DNA from: Pseudomonadota bacterium
GTDB taxonomy: Bacteria; Pseudomonadota; Gammaproteobacteria; Steroidobacterales; Steroidobacteraceae
DNA: 64,000 nt
Assembly: GCA_016704655.1 (NCBI GenBank)
Contig: JADIZR010000001.1
Span: 426,586-490,585 of the forward strand
Direction: 5' to 3'
Numbering within the stretch: the stretch's first letter is position 1; each line of letters begins with the position of its first letter. Shown piece after piece: positions 35,575 through 44,855 of the stretch. The position numbers and the translations under genes are program-made. A model generated the notes under the pieces. The model did not search any database, was not told the origin of the DNA, and saw only the letters and a list, made by a program, of their open reading frames with translations.

Positions 35575-36312
35575 TCAGCCGGTGACGTGGAAATCGCAGA
35601 CCAGCGGCCGGTGGTCGGAAAACGTGACCTCGGGGATCACGAAAGCGTCGATCTCGATGCCTTTCGAGTACAGGATGAAGTCGAGTTCCATGCGCGGCTT
35701 GCGCGCTGGATAAGACGGCAGGCCCGCGACGTTGGCGCTGCGCAGTCCGCTCGCTTCCATGAACAGCGACATCTCGTGCTCGCCCCAGAAGGTGTTGAAG
35801 TCGCCTGCGACGATCACCGGCTTGGCCGAGCGTTTCACCAGTTCGAACACCTGGCGCAGCTGTGCGTGCCGGTGCCGGAACTTGAGGGAGAGGTGGACCA
35901 GGAACACGCAGACATCGTCGAGTTCGAGTTCGATGATCAGGCGCTTGATGCCGGTGTCGAAGTAGTGGAAACGTTCCCCCTCGACGCGCGGTGCCGCCAG
36001 GAAGGCGTTGGACTGCTTGTTCAGGATCGGCACGAACGTGTTGAACGAATTCGCACCGTACTTGCACTGGTAGGTCGAGTAATGCCCGAGCGAGTCGGCG
36101 ATCACTTCTGCCTGGTTTACCTTGCCGGTGCGGATCGAGCCGGTGTCGATTTCGATCAGCCCGACGATATCCGGGTCCTGCGCCTTGATGAAGCGGGTGA
36201 TTCCGGCCAGCACGCGTTTGTCGCTGCGGAGGTAGCCAGCGCCCGGGACAGGGAGGTGGAAAGCGGCGCCGGTGCCCGTAGCGTAACGGATGTTATAGAG
36301 CAGAAAGCGCAT
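35575..36312 (-). CDS. Endonuclease/exonuclease/phosphatase-fold protein
   Basis: DNase I-like fold protein of 245 residues with no signal peptide. It begins MRFLLYNIRYATGTG, with the metal glutamate in DIVGLIEIDTGS. The phosphate-binding and catalytic parts are VIVAGDFNTFWGEHEMSLF, RMELDFILYSKGIE and EVTFSDHRPLVCDFHV. Its substrate (DNA, phosphoinositide or other phosphodiester) is not clear. It is divergent from the TIR-like gene. Confidence 0.85.
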   Translation of the reverse strand: MRFLLYNIRYATGTGAAFHLPVPGAGYLRSDKRVLAGITRFIKAQDPDIVGLIEIDTGSIRTGKVNQAEVIADSLGHYSTYQCKYGANSFNTFVPILNKQSNAFLAAPRVEGERFHYFDTGIKRLIIELELDDVCVFLVHLSLKFRHRHAQLRQVFELVKRSAKPVIVAGDFNTFWGEHEMSLFMEASGLRSANVAGLPSYPARKPRMELDFILYSKGIEIDAFVIPEVTFSDHRPLVCDFHVTG

Positions 36313-36412
36313 CAGACCTCAATTCTACGGGTCTGGACGCTGATCCGGAACCGAATGCGCTAGGCTAGACTATTGACGCTCGTCCAGGAGCAAGGATGTC
36401 GACGGAGGCTCC

Positions 36413-36875
36413 GTGAATAGCATCACCCAGCAGAACCCGATCCGGCTCTTCGTCTGCCACGTATGGGTGGAGGACGAGGATTACCACCGGATCTTCGAAT
36501 ACGTCGAAAGCAGCCCGAACTTTTTTCTATCGCAACACCAGCAAGCCGGACGTGCGCCCGCCGGGCGACAAGGAAGCGTTGCAGGAATCGTTGCGCAAGC
36601 AGATCGCCGAGGCCGAGGTGATGATCGTGCCGGCTGCGCTATACCGCAGGAACGTGGACTGGGTCGAGTTCCAGATGCACTGCGCCAAGGCGTACGACAA
36701 GCCGATCATCGTGCTGGAGCCGTTCGGCAGCACGGACACGATTGCCCCTGCGGTGCAGGAACTGGCGGACGATGTCGTGCCGTGGGATCAGCGCCAGTTG
36801 ATCGACGCGATCAAGCGGGAGGCTCGCCACGAAGAAACGACGCGTTTCGACGTGATCGAATTCAAGCTCGACTGA
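36413..36875 (+). CDS. TIR-like (MTH538/ThsB-type) protein, frameshifted at a T6 tract
   Basis: After correcting one base, a protein of about 153 residues: NPIRLFVCHVWVEDEDYHRI, SSPNFFYRNTSKPDVRPPGD, QIAEAEVMIVPAALYRRNVD and KAYDKPIIVLEPFGSTDT. The layout of the first strand, the FxYRN-like loop and the VIVPAALY strand is that of MTH538-type TIR-like proteins, which occur in several defence contexts. The run of six Ts at 36521-36526 carries one base too many for an intact frame. The GTG start follows GGAGG by a normal distance. The in-frame continuation to 37171 is not coding-like. Confidence 0.7.
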
Positions 36876-37254
36876 GGAAGGCCGGGACTTCGAACAGGTC
36901 CTCGGTGAGCGTGTCGTCGATGCTGGCGACGATGCGCAGGCGGGGCGCGCTTTCGCTTTCATCCAGCGCCGACAGTATCGTGAACATTTCCAGGATCGCG
37001 GTCGCGTGTTCCGCCGCGTCTTTCTCGGACATCTTGCGGGCAGAGGCTTCGGGAGCCGTCATGCCACCGGCGGCAGCCGCTTCATGCATGGCTGTCCGCA
37101 GCCGGATGAAGCGGTCACGGACCGCTTCCGGCAGGTCCTGCTCGTGCAGCGAGGCCAGATGGCGTCGGTAGGCGTCGACCAGTCGCTGCTTTACAGCGCC
37201 CGTACCAACGAGCACCTGCAGCGCCGCGTGAAAGTCGTCCGAATGTGCCGTCAT
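36862..37254 (-). CDS. Conserved-looking small soluble protein of unknown function
   Basis: Protein of 130 residues, acidic and mostly helical by composition, with no signal or membrane segment. Phrases such as LPEAVRDRFIRLRTAMHEAA and ARKMSEKDAAEHATAILEMF look like ordinary coding sequence. The gene overlaps the TIR-like gene tail to tail by 14 bases. A short AT-rich region before the start (GTTATTTTTCAAATC) may hold its promoter. I do not recognise a family. Confidence 0.6.
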   Translation of the reverse strand: MTAHSDDFHAALQVLVGTGAVKQRLVDAYRRHLASLHEQDLPEAVRDRFIRLRTAMHEAAAAGGMTAPEASARKMSEKDAAEHATAILEMFTILSALDESESAPRLRIVASIDDTLTEDLFEVPAFLSRA

Positions 37255-37447
37255 TGCACGCCTCTGACATGTGAAAACTGTTATTTTTCAAATCTTTAGA
37301 CGTGACTCTTAATCCTTGGTCTACAAATCGGTGTGATAAGTAAAAACCGTGGAGAATCAGCTGTCTACGGCTTGAATATACGCCAATGTATGAGATCCGC
37401 AACAGCGGCGAAATGTCCAGTCTCAGCGCGACAGACTGTGGCGCCGT

Positions 37448-39145
37448 TCACGGCAGCAGGCGCACCTCGCCGCGGCCGCGCGGATCAGATGCTGCATCCC
37501 AGCCTGCCGGCGTGCGCACGATGAGCTGCACGTCCCCGAGCGGCCACGCATGCGGTTGCACCGTATATCCCCGTTGTTGCAGGGCCTCCAGGCTGGCCGC
37601 TGCGAAGGCGCCGTCGTAGGTCAGGAGATCGACCGGCAACCCCTGGTGATGAAAGCGCGGCGCAGACACTGCCTGCTGCGCCGTCATGCGGTAGTCGACG
37701 ACGTCGACCAGCACCTGGAACACGCCGGTGATGATGGTCGAGCCACCCATCGAGCCCACGACCAGCGCGACCCGCCCGTCGCGGTCGAGCAGCAGCGCCG
37801 GCGACATCGACGACAACATGCGTTTGCCGGGCTGGATCGCGTTCGCGTCGCCGCCGAGCAGCCCATACGCGTTCGGTACGCCCGCCTTGGCGCTGAAGTC
37901 GTCCATCTCGTTGTTGAGCAGGAAGCCTGCGCCGGCAACGACCACGCCGCTGCCGAAATCGGAGTTCAACGTGTAGGTGTTGGCGACAGCGTTACCCCAG
38001 CGGTCGACGATCGAGAAGTGCGTCGTGTGACGAGGTTCCGCGAGCCCTGGCCCGACGCTCTGTGCGGGCGAGATTGCACTGGGGTTCACGCCTGCCGCGC
38101 GCTCGCGGACATAGGTGGGATCCACCAGCCGGGCGATCGGCACCTCGACGAAATCGGCGTCGCCCGCGTACTCGGCGCGGTCGGCGTACACGCGCTTGGC
38201 GATCTCGGCTACCAGGTGCACGTACTGGGGCGAATTGTGCGCCGCGCCCGCGAAGTCGTCGGCTCGCGCATCTTTCATTCCCAGGAACTGCAGCAGTGCG
38301 AAGCCGCCCGAACTCGGCGGCGGCGACGACAGCAGCGTCTGGTCGCGCCAGGTGCTGCGCAGCGGTTCACGCCATACTGCGCGGTATGTGCGCAGGTCGT
38401 GCGGCGTGATCAACCCGCCACCCCGCTGCATCTCACGGACGATCAGGTCTGCAGTCTCGCCTTCGTAGAAGCCGGCTGGACCGGAATCCTGAATTCGCCG
38501 GAGGGTTGCGGCCAGTTCGGGTTGCCGGAACCATGCGTCATGACGCAGGCCGCCAAAATACTGCGCGAAGTTGGTGTGCTCGAAACGCGACTGTTCTGCC
38601 GTGGCCCGCTCAGCCAGCAGGGGTGGAACCTGGAACCCGCGCTGCGCCAGTTGCACGGCGGGCTCGATGACCTCGCGCCAAGGCAGCTTGCCGTAACGCC
38701 GATGCGCTTCCCAGAGTCCTGCCACGGTACCGGGCACGCCGACGGCGCGGTGTCCCGTCAGGCTCAGGCCTGCGATCACCTCGCCCCCGGCATCGAGGTA
38801 CATGTCGCGCGTCGCGGCCGCGGGGGCCGTCTCGCGGTAGTCGAGGAACTGTGCGGTGCCATCGACGCAGGTCAGCATGAAGCCACCGCCGCCCAGGTTG
38901 CCGGCTTCCGGATAAGTCACCGCCAGCACGAGGGCGCCGGCCACGGCTGCATCGACGGCGTTGCCCCCGGCCGACAGGATGTGGGCAGCGACGTCGGCGC
39001 TGAACGAGTCAGGCATCGCGACTGTGCCGCCCAGCCCGCTCGGCACGGCCTGGGGCAGGGTGGCCTGTCCCGGACCGGGGCTGGCCGCGCAGGCGGTCAG
39101 CAGCGCGATGCAGGCAAGGACAAGCGAGCGACGAAGCAGGTTCAT
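37448..39145 (-). CDS. ggt: Gamma-glutamyltranspeptidase lipoprotein
   Basis: Ntn-hydrolase of 565 residues that splits gamma-glutamyl bonds such as that of glutathione in the periplasm. The ATG at 39145 gives a lipoprotein signal ending ACIALLTAC. Conserved segments are GGNAVDAAVAGALVLAVTYP, GGGGFMLTC, and the autocleavage threonine in EPRHTTHFSIVDRWGNAVA. Later SMSPALLLDRDGRVALVVGS and the GG pair in VGSMGGSTIITGV complete the active site. It is divergent from the alcohol dehydrogenase gene. Confidence 0.92.
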   Translation of the reverse strand: MNLLRRSLVLACIALLTACAASPGPGQATLPQAVPSGLGGTVAMPDSFSADVAAHILSAGGNAVDAAVAGALVLAVTYPEAGNLGGGGFMLTCVDGTAQFLDYRETAPAAATRDMYLDAGGEVIAGLSLTGHRAVGVPGTVAGLWEAHRRYGKLPWREVIEPAVQLAQRGFQVPPLLAERATAEQSRFEHTNFAQYFGGLRHDAWFRQPELAATLRRIQDSGPAGFYEGETADLIVREMQRGGGLITPHDLRTYRAVWREPLRSTWRDQTLLSSPPPSSGGFALLQFLGMKDARADDFAGAAHNSPQYVHLVAEIAKRVYADRAEYAGDADFVEVPIARLVDPTYVRERAAGVNPSAISPAQSVGPGLAEPRHTTHFSIVDRWGNAVANTYTLNSDFGSGVVVAGAGFLLNNEMDDFSAKAGVPNAYGLLGGDANAIQPGKRMLSSMSPALLLDRDGRVALVVGSMGGSTIITGVFQVLVDVVDYRMTAQQAVSAPRFHHQGLPVDLLTYDGAFAAASLEALQQRGYTVQPHAWPLGDVQLIVRTPAGWDAASDPRGRGEVRLLP

Positions 39146-39234
39146 GCGCAATCCATCAAGGCGGGCGAAGTCGAGATCCTAACGCAGAAGCGTCGGCCGG
39201 TTCCGGCGCGGCGCGTGTCCGCCGTCCGCCTGTC

Positions 39235-39240
39235 TATAAT
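39235..39240 (+). promoter_or_regulatory. Candidate -10 element for the alcohol dehydrogenase gene
   Basis: A perfect TATAAT occurs 78 bases before the gene in an otherwise GC-rich divergent intergenic region. No strong -35 can be seen. Confidence 0.4.
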
Positions 39241-39317
39241 CGAGGACAAGGGTCAACCTCCAGTGCCCGCTCCCGCAGCAACCGGGTCGAGCTCCGCACA
39301 CGTCCGCAGGAACATAC

Positions 39318-40382
39318 ATGAGTACGGCTGCCACTGAATCGACCCGTAGCCGCGGCTATGCCGCAGCCGATGCCCACAGCCCGCTGGCTCCTCATGCCTT
39401 TACGCGGCGGGCGCTGCGTGACAACGACGTGCGGATCAACATTCGCTATTGCGGAGTCTGCCACTCGGATCTGCACCAGGCGCGCAACGACTGGCGCAAT
39501 ACGGCCTATCCCTGTATTCCGGGTCACGAAATCGTTGGGCAGGTCGCTGCTGTTGGACCTGCGGTGAAACGCTACAAGGCGGACGACTGGGTCGCAGTCG
39601 GCTGCCTGGTGGACAGCTGCAGGGAATGCAGCGAATGCAAAGCGGGCCGCGAAGTGTTCTGCCAGAAACGCTCCACGCTCACCTACAACGGCAAGGATCG
39701 CCAGACCGGTGACATCACGTTCGGCGGCTATTCTTCACACATCGTCGTGCGTGACGAGTTCGTGCTGCGCCTGCCGGACGGTCTTGACCCTGCGCGCGCG
39801 GCGCCACTGCTGTGCGCGGGCATCACGACGTACTCGCCGCTCAGGCACTGGCGGGTGGGGCCGGGTTCGAAGGTGGCGGTGGCGGGTCTCGGCGGTCTCG
39901 GTCACATGGGCGTGAAGCTTGCGCACGCCATGGGTGCTGAAGTGACGGTGCTCACGCGGTCGGCGGCCAAGGCTGACGAGGCAAGGGCCCTTGGCGCGCA
40001 CCACGTGCTGCTGTCGTCCGACCCCGACGCGATGAAGCGCGCTACTGGCACGTTCGATTTCGTCCTCGACACGATTCCCGTGGTGCACGAAATCGAGCCG
40101 TACGTGCGGCTCGTCCGCACCCACGGGGCACTGGTGCTGGTCGGCGTCATCGACACGATTCCGGCGTTCAGCAGCCGCCTCCTCATCGGTGGACGCAAGA
40201 CGCTTTCGGGCTCGGCGATCGGCGGCATTCCCGAGACCCAGGAACTGCTCGACTTCTGTGCGGCGAAGGGCATCGTTGCCGACTGCGAGATGACCACGAT
40301 GCCGCGGATCAACGAAGCCTTTGAGCGCATGGAAAAGGGCGACGTCCGTTACCGTTTCGTCATCGACATGCAGACGCTGTAA
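39318..40382 (+). CDS. Zinc-dependent NAD(P) alcohol dehydrogenase (YahK/CAD-like)
   Basis: Medium-chain dehydrogenase of 354 residues. Catalytic zinc ligands lie in RYCGVCHSDLHQARNDW and PGHEIVGQVAAVG, and structural zinc cysteines in GCLVDSCRECSECKAGREVF. The cofactor loop is KVAVAGLGGLGHMGVKLAH. TYNGKDRQTGDITFGGYSSH is characteristic of the YahK/cinnamyl-alcohol-dehydrogenase-like aldehyde reductase group. The physiological aldehyde is not known. The glycosyltransferase gene starts 9 bases later. Confidence 0.93.
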   Translation: MSTAATESTRSRGYAAADAHSPLAPHAFTRRALRDNDVRINIRYCGVCHSDLHQARNDWRNTAYPCIPGHEIVGQVAAVGPAVKRYKADDWVAVGCLVDSCRECSECKAGREVFCQKRSTLTYNGKDRQTGDITFGGYSSHIVVRDEFVLRLPDGLDPARAAPLLCAGITTYSPLRHWRVGPGSKVAVAGLGGLGHMGVKLAHAMGAEVTVLTRSAAKADEARALGAHHVLLSSDPDAMKRATGTFDFVLDTIPVVHEIEPYVRLVRTHGALVLVGVIDTIPAFSSRLLIGGRKTLSGSAIGGIPETQELLDFCAAKGIVADCEMTTMPRINEAFERMEKGDVRYRFVIDMQTL

Positions 40383-40391
40383 TTCGACGCA

Positions 40392-41450
40392 ATGATCGTT
40401 TCGACGACGCTGACGGGCAGCAATGCCGGCATCATCGGCGATGCACTGGCTTCGGTGCTGCAGCAGGTCGACCGGTGCATCGTGATCGACACGGGAGCGA
40501 AGGACGACACGATCGACGTTGCGCGCCGGGTGGCGGGCGACAAACTGCTGCTGCGCGAGTTTCCCTGGAAGAACGATTTTGCCGCGGCAAGAAACTTCGC
40601 GCTGGATGCCGCGACCGAGGCAGGCGCAACCTGGGCTGTCACGCTCGACACGGACGAGCGACTGCTGTTCGACCGGGAGTTCGACCTGGCTCGCGCCCTG
40701 GCTCGCACGCCGGCTCAGGTCTGCATGGTCGACGACGACACGCGCAGCTATTCGAAAGAACGCATCGTGCGCCTGCCTGCAACGGTGCGCTGGGAAGGCC
40801 CGACGCATGAATGCCTCATGGGACGCACTAATGCCGGGACGCTGAACCTGCGAGGTGTCCGCTTCCACGAGCTGCCGAAGGACCCCGAGGGCGTCCGTCG
40901 CAAGTTCGAACGCGACGTCGCGATCCTCAAGCGCTACACCAGGCAGCATGCGAAGCAGGCACGGTGGTTCTACTACCTCGGTGCTTCGCACAAGCACCTC
41001 GGCGAGTTCGCGGCCGCGATCGATGCCTTCCAGACCTGCGCCGAACTGCGCGGCTGGGAGGAGGAGGGGGCGTGGGCGTGCTATGGCGCCGCCGAATGTT
41101 GCTGCAGCCTGCTGCGCTGGCTCGACGCCGTGCAGTTCTGCGCGGCAGGCCTTGCCATTCGTCCCGCCACGGCCGAACTCGCGTGGCTCGCGGGTTTCGC
41201 GGCTTACAAAGCCAAGCGCTACGAAGACGCCGTGGCCTGGTCGAACATGGCCATCGCCAACGGGCTGTTCAGGGGCCGCGGTGCGCAGTTCGAACGCATC
41301 GGCTTTCGGCATCCACCCGGTCTGTACGAAGGCCCGTTCGACGTGTTGCGCTGGGCTTGCCAGGCCCTGGGTAACGACAAGGCCGCTGCCGAAGCGCTGC
41401 GCGATTACGAACGCGCAAAGCGTGCGCGCGAGGCGGCGCAGGCGACCTGA
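40392..41450 (+). CDS. Family 2 glycosyltransferase with TPR-like C-terminus
   Basis: Protein of 352 residues. The N-terminal GT-A domain (about 1-180) has VLQQVDRCIVIDTGAKDDT, KNDFAAARNFALDAATEA and the acidic DTDERL motif. The C-terminal half (about 185-345) consists of helical repeats with TPR-like phrases such as YYLGASHKHLGEFAAAIDAF. This layout is that of SPBc-type or glycan-decorating glycosyltransferases found in many bacteria. Acceptor unknown. It is close behind the dehydrogenase and 59 bases before the next gene. Confidence 0.82.
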   Translation: MIVSTTLTGSNAGIIGDALASVLQQVDRCIVIDTGAKDDTIDVARRVAGDKLLLREFPWKNDFAAARNFALDAATEAGATWAVTLDTDERLLFDREFDLARALARTPAQVCMVDDDTRSYSKERIVRLPATVRWEGPTHECLMGRTNAGTLNLRGVRFHELPKDPEGVRRKFERDVAILKRYTRQHAKQARWFYYLGASHKHLGEFAAAIDAFQTCAELRGWEEEGAWACYGAAECCCSLLRWLDAVQFCAAGLAIRPATAELAWLAGFAAYKAKRYEDAVAWSNMAIANGLFRGRGAQFERIGFRHPPGLYEGPFDVLRWACQALGNDKAAAEALRDYERAKRAREAAQAT

Positions 41451-41509
41451 TCGCCGGTCGACGGGCAGCAAGCGGCACGTTCACCTGAGCAAAGCCACGC
41501 GGGACAAGC

Positions 41510-42583
41510 ATGAAGAAATACAAGGTCGTGCAATGGGCCACCGGCAGCATGGGCAGGAACTGCCTGCGCGCGTTGATCGATCATCCGGCGATGGAGCTCG
41601 TCGGTGTCTACGTCTACGGCGCCGACAAGGAAGGCAAGGACGCGGGGACCATCGCGCGACGCGAACCCACCGGTGTCCTCGCGACGCGCGACGTCGATGA
41701 AATCCTCGCGCTGGACGCCGACGTCGTCATTCATGCCGCGCGGCTCGCACCGCCTTACGGCTCGCACGATGCAGACATCCTGCGCCTGCTGGCGGCGGGT
41801 AAGAACGTGATCAGCATCAACGGCTACAGCCGGCCGCAGCATTGGGGTGGCGAGCGAGTTGCGGCGCTGGAAGCAGCGTGCAGGGACGGCGGGACGTCGC
41901 TGCTCGGCGCGGGCCTGAATCCCGGCTATGCCGGTGAGCAACTCGCGGTCGTGGCGACGGGTGTGTGCACGGCCGTAGATCACATCGAAGTCATCGAGAG
42001 CGTGGATTGCCGGCCGGTTCGCAGTCCGGACTATGTCTTCAAGATTCTCGGGTTCGGCGCGGAACCGAACGCCGTCGACCCGAACGATCCGGCCTGGGGT
42101 CCGTCGTCGTCGCTCAACGGGATGTATGCGGAAGTCCTGTCCACCATGGCTGAGCGATTGGGCATGCCGCTCGAGCGCGTGGAGACCGAACACCGGGTTT
42201 TTCCGGCGTCGACGGATCTGCAGACCGGAGCCGGGTTGATCCCGCAGGGGCGCGTCGGCCACTTCAACTGGCGATGGCACGGAATCGTACAGGGCTCGCC
42301 GCGTCTCACCATGTCCATACACTGGTACATGGAGACGGCGCACCTCGACGACCCGCACCCACCGCTGTGGCGAATTCACGTGCAGGGTCAGCCGGGTGTT
42401 CGCATCTCGCTCGACCTGGAAAAGCGGGCAGGGGACACGTCACCGACGTCGGCCGAGCAGATCGCCGTGGCCGGCACGGTCATCAACGCAATTCCCATCG
42501 TTTGCGCCGCGCCGCCGGGCATCGTGACGCGGCCACTGGCCACCCCGTTCAATTCTGGATTCGCTCACCCATCACCGGATTGA
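41510..42583 (+). CDS. DapB-like NAD(P)-binding reductase
   Basis: Rossmann-fold protein of 357 residues, starting KKYKVVQWATGSMGRNCLRA. It is built like dihydrodipicolinate reductase but longer, as in the 2,4-diaminopentanoate dehydrogenase-like group. The segment DADVVIHAARLAPPYGSHDA is the cofactor strand, and LLGAGLNPGYAGEQLAVVAT the hinge. The C-terminal part contains WRWHGIVQGSPRLTMSIHWY. Its function is uncertain; it is probably not the lysine-pathway enzyme because the usual HHxxK motif is not seen. Confidence 0.75.
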   Translation: MKKYKVVQWATGSMGRNCLRALIDHPAMELVGVYVYGADKEGKDAGTIARREPTGVLATRDVDEILALDADVVIHAARLAPPYGSHDADILRLLAAGKNVISINGYSRPQHWGGERVAALEAACRDGGTSLLGAGLNPGYAGEQLAVVATGVCTAVDHIEVIESVDCRPVRSPDYVFKILGFGAEPNAVDPNDPAWGPSSSLNGMYAEVLSTMAERLGMPLERVETEHRVFPASTDLQTGAGLIPQGRVGHFNWRWHGIVQGSPRLTMSIHWYMETAHLDDPHPPLWRIHVQGQPGVRISLDLEKRAGDTSPTSAEQIAVAGTVINAIPIVCAAPPGIVTRPLATPFNSGFAHPSPD

Positions 42584-42610
42584 CTTGCTCCGGCAGGTGG
42601 CGCGCGCCGA

Positions 42611-43075
42611 TCAGTAAGGAGTCCCGTCCTTGTGGAAATAGGCGCCGCCACCGGTGTAGCGACCTGGCTTGAACGCCATGTCGATATCTGAGTATTCGCC
42701 GCCATCCTCGTTGCTGCGGTTGCCGGCGACCAGGAACGTGGCGTCCGCTGGCGACCGATTCTGCAGGCAGTGCCCGTTGCGCACGCCCGCTGGAAAGCCC
42801 GCGCTGTCGCCAGCGACCAGCACTTCCTCGCCTGCGTCCGTCACCAGCACGAGTTCGCCTGACAGAACGTAGACGAACTCGTCCTCGTGCGTGTGCCAGT
42901 GTCGTTGGCTCGACCACGCACCGGGGGCGAGTCGCACGAGGTTCACGCCCAGGTGCGTCAGTCCAGCAGCGACTCCCAGCCGGTGCCAGCTGCGGCCGCG
43001 ACAGGGTTCATCGAACGGTGGCGGATAGCTGGAGCCAGATCCTGATGGCGCGTTCTTGAGATCGATCTTTGGCAT
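42611..43075 (-). CDS. Cupin-domain protein
   Basis: Single cupin of 154 residues. The metal-binding motif is SQRHWHTHEDEFVYVLSGEL with histidines and glutamate, and the second motif is GDSAGFPAGVRNGHCLQN. AGGAGGA stands just before the ATG at 43075 and fixes the start; the longer in-frame reading lies in the neighbouring gene. The ending with GRYTGGGAYFHKDGTPY resembles cupins annotated as transcription-associated or sugar-binding. The substrate is unknown. Confidence 0.85.
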   Translation of the reverse strand: MPKIDLKNAPSGSGSSYPPPFDEPCRGRSWHRLGVAAGLTHLGVNLVRLAPGAWSSQRHWHTHEDEFVYVLSGELVLVTDAGEEVLVAGDSAGFPAGVRNGHCLQNRSPADATFLVAGNRSNEDGGEYSDIDMAFKPGRYTGGGAYFHKDGTPY

Positions 43076-43097
43076 GCCAATCCTCCTGCAGGTGAAC

Positions 43098-44258
43098 TCA
43101 ATGCGACTTGGCGTCGCAGTCGCGCGCCAGTTCGACGCGCCGGTTGCGTGCACGACCGGCGATCGTCGAATTGGTCTCGAGCGGTTGGCGTGCGCCGAAT
43201 CCTCTGGACGTCAGCCGTGACGGATCGATGCCGTAGCCGGTTTCGAGTGCCGCCTTGACCGCCGCCGCCCGGCGCGCCGACAGGTCGTCGTTGTAACGGT
43301 CGCCTCCCACATTGTCGGTGTGGCCTTCGATGCGCAGCTGCCAGCTTCCCTGCTTGCGCAGCAACGCGGCGATGTCGTCGAGGGCGGGCTTTGACGGTGG
43401 CTTGAGCGTCGCCGCGTCGAAGTCGAAATAGATGCCAGGTGCTTCCGCACGGCAGTTCTTCGACAGGCCATCGTCCAGCGGGCTGCCTTGCGGCAGCGGG
43501 AAATCGATGCGCACGATTTCACGAGCGAAGTCCGGCTTGAACGGGAACTCGCCACCGCGTGGCCCGTAGGCCATGCGCAGCGAGAATGGATGCTGCGGGT
43601 AGTCGAGAATGACGTGCTCGAACGGGCGCGTGGCCGAGCCCGCCGAGACCTGGCCGGTCGTGCGGATCGCCGACACCTCCACCCTGATGCCATTCAGCAG
43701 GATCGGAAACTTGACGGCAGTCGGGCCATCACGCTCGAGGCGGCCCGAGATGACGACCTGGCTGGCAAAGTTCTGGAAAGAATAGTCGCTATGGCCAGTC
43801 TGCAGCAGTTCTTGTACGACCGCCGTGGAGGGACCCAGTGACGTCGTGCCGGCGATCACCAGCGGGTCCCCGGTACTGAAACCCAGCACCTGCTGGTGCG
43901 ACGTCGCCAGGTCGGCCGCGCGCACCTTGCGCGGAACCGTCACTTGCCGGCGGACGCCGGCGTCGTCGTTCGCGTCAATGAAAGCTGACTGGCTGATGCC
44001 ATCCTTGCCGAACCCGGTGACGGTGACGACCACGTCGTAGTCGCCCTGTGCGACGGTCGGGTTTGACGCCGACGTCGATCCCAGCTCGTTGCTGACCGCA
44101 ATGACGAAGGTCGTGCCGGTCGCGAGCGGAAATGGTGGCGCAGTGGTTGCAGCGGGCTGCTGCGACTGCGCCAACGGCACCAGGGTGGCAGCCAGCAGCG
44201 TCAGTGCGAACGTCGCGATGAACCCGGGTCGACCGTGCCTGATGGAGGGTGACGACAT
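43098..44258 (-). CDS. Outer-membrane OmpA-domain protein
   Basis: Exported protein of 386 residues with a signal peptide (about residues 1-33, ending PLAQSQQ). The middle region of about 200 residues is beta-rich and not recognised. The C-terminal OmpA-like peptidoglycan-binding domain begins YFDFDAATLKPPSKPALDDI and has LRIEGHTDNVGGDRYNDDLS and LTSRGFGARQPLETNSTIAG, ending with RARNRRVELA. It probably ties the envelope to peptidoglycan. It lies 75 bases after the Hyf-like operon on the same strand but is likely independent. Confidence 0.85.
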   Translation of the reverse strand: MSSPSIRHGRPGFIATFALTLLAATLVPLAQSQQPAATTAPPFPLATGTTFVIAVSNELGSTSASNPTVAQGDYDVVVTVTGFGKDGISQSAFIDANDDAGVRRQVTVPRKVRAADLATSHQQVLGFSTGDPLVIAGTTSLGPSTAVVQELLQTGHSDYSFQNFASQVVISGRLERDGPTAVKFPILLNGIRVEVSAIRTTGQVSAGSATRPFEHVILDYPQHPFSLRMAYGPRGGEFPFKPDFAREIVRIDFPLPQGSPLDDGLSKNCRAEAPGIYFDFDAATLKPPSKPALDDIAALLRKQGSWQLRIEGHTDNVGGDRYNDDLSARRAAAVKAALETGYGIDPSRLTSRGFGARQPLETNSTIAGRARNRRVELARDCDAKSH

Positions 44259-44333
44259 TGAACTCTCCGGCAGGGATGGGCGTGGCGCGATCGAATCTAC
44301 ATCAAAGCCAATGCCAGCTGAAAACTTCGGTGG

Positions 44334-44846
44334 CTAAGGGGCTGATTTCGAAATCGCGGCCAGTATCCCTGCCAGGATTCGAGTGGGGGACGGCGGGCAC
44401 CCCGGCACCACGACATCCACCGGAATCACGTTCGAGACAGCGCCGCAGCTGGCATAACTGCTGCCGAAGATTCCGCCGCACGCGCCGCAGTCGCCCACAG
44501 CGACCACCAGCTTGGGGTCAGGCGTGGCGTCGTACGTGCGCCGCAGCGCGAGCTCCATGTGGCGCGACACCGGGCCCGTGACGAGCAGCAGGTCCGCATG
44601 GCGCGGACTCGCGACGAAGCGGATGCCGAGCGACTCGATGCTGTAGATCGGGTTGCCCAGCGCGTGAATTTCCAGCTCGCAGCCGTTGCAGGAGCCAGCA
44701 TCGACTTCGCGGATGCAAAGCGCGCGACCGAGCACTTCGCGGATCCGCGATTCCAGCGCTTCGCGCACGCGCAGTTCATCCGCCGGAACCGGTGGAGCTT
44801 CGGTGACGATGCCGGTCTTCAAGATCTGTTGCAGCGTCTTGAGCAT
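44334..44846 (-). CDS. Hyf/NuoB-like small subunit of an Ehr-type complex
   Basis: Iron-sulfur subunit of 170 residues homologous to HyfI and NuoB. All four expected cysteines of the cluster nearest the quinone-type site are present: REVDAGSCNGCELEIHALG, then VAVGDCGACGGIFGSSYASC and VVVPGCPPSPTRILAGI. It is the last gene of the six-gene B-C-E-F-G-I operon. No HyfA or HyfH ferredoxin-like subunit is encoded here, so the electron path before this cluster is unknown. Confidence 0.88.
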   Translation of the reverse strand: MLKTLQQILKTGIVTEAPPVPADELRVREALESRIREVLGRALCIREVDAGSCNGCELEIHALGNPIYSIESLGIRFVASPRHADLLLVTGPVSRHMELALRRTYDATPDPKLVVAVGDCGACGGIFGSSYASCGAVSNVIPVDVVVPGCPPSPTRILAGILAAISKSAP

Positions 44847-44855
44847 AGGCGTGGA

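Noticed and set aside
36540..37171. Long continuation of the first TIR-like frame beyond the T6 tract
   Set aside because: The continuation is serine- and arginine-rich without pattern, while the shifted frame gives the expected family sequence; the break is better explained by one extra base.
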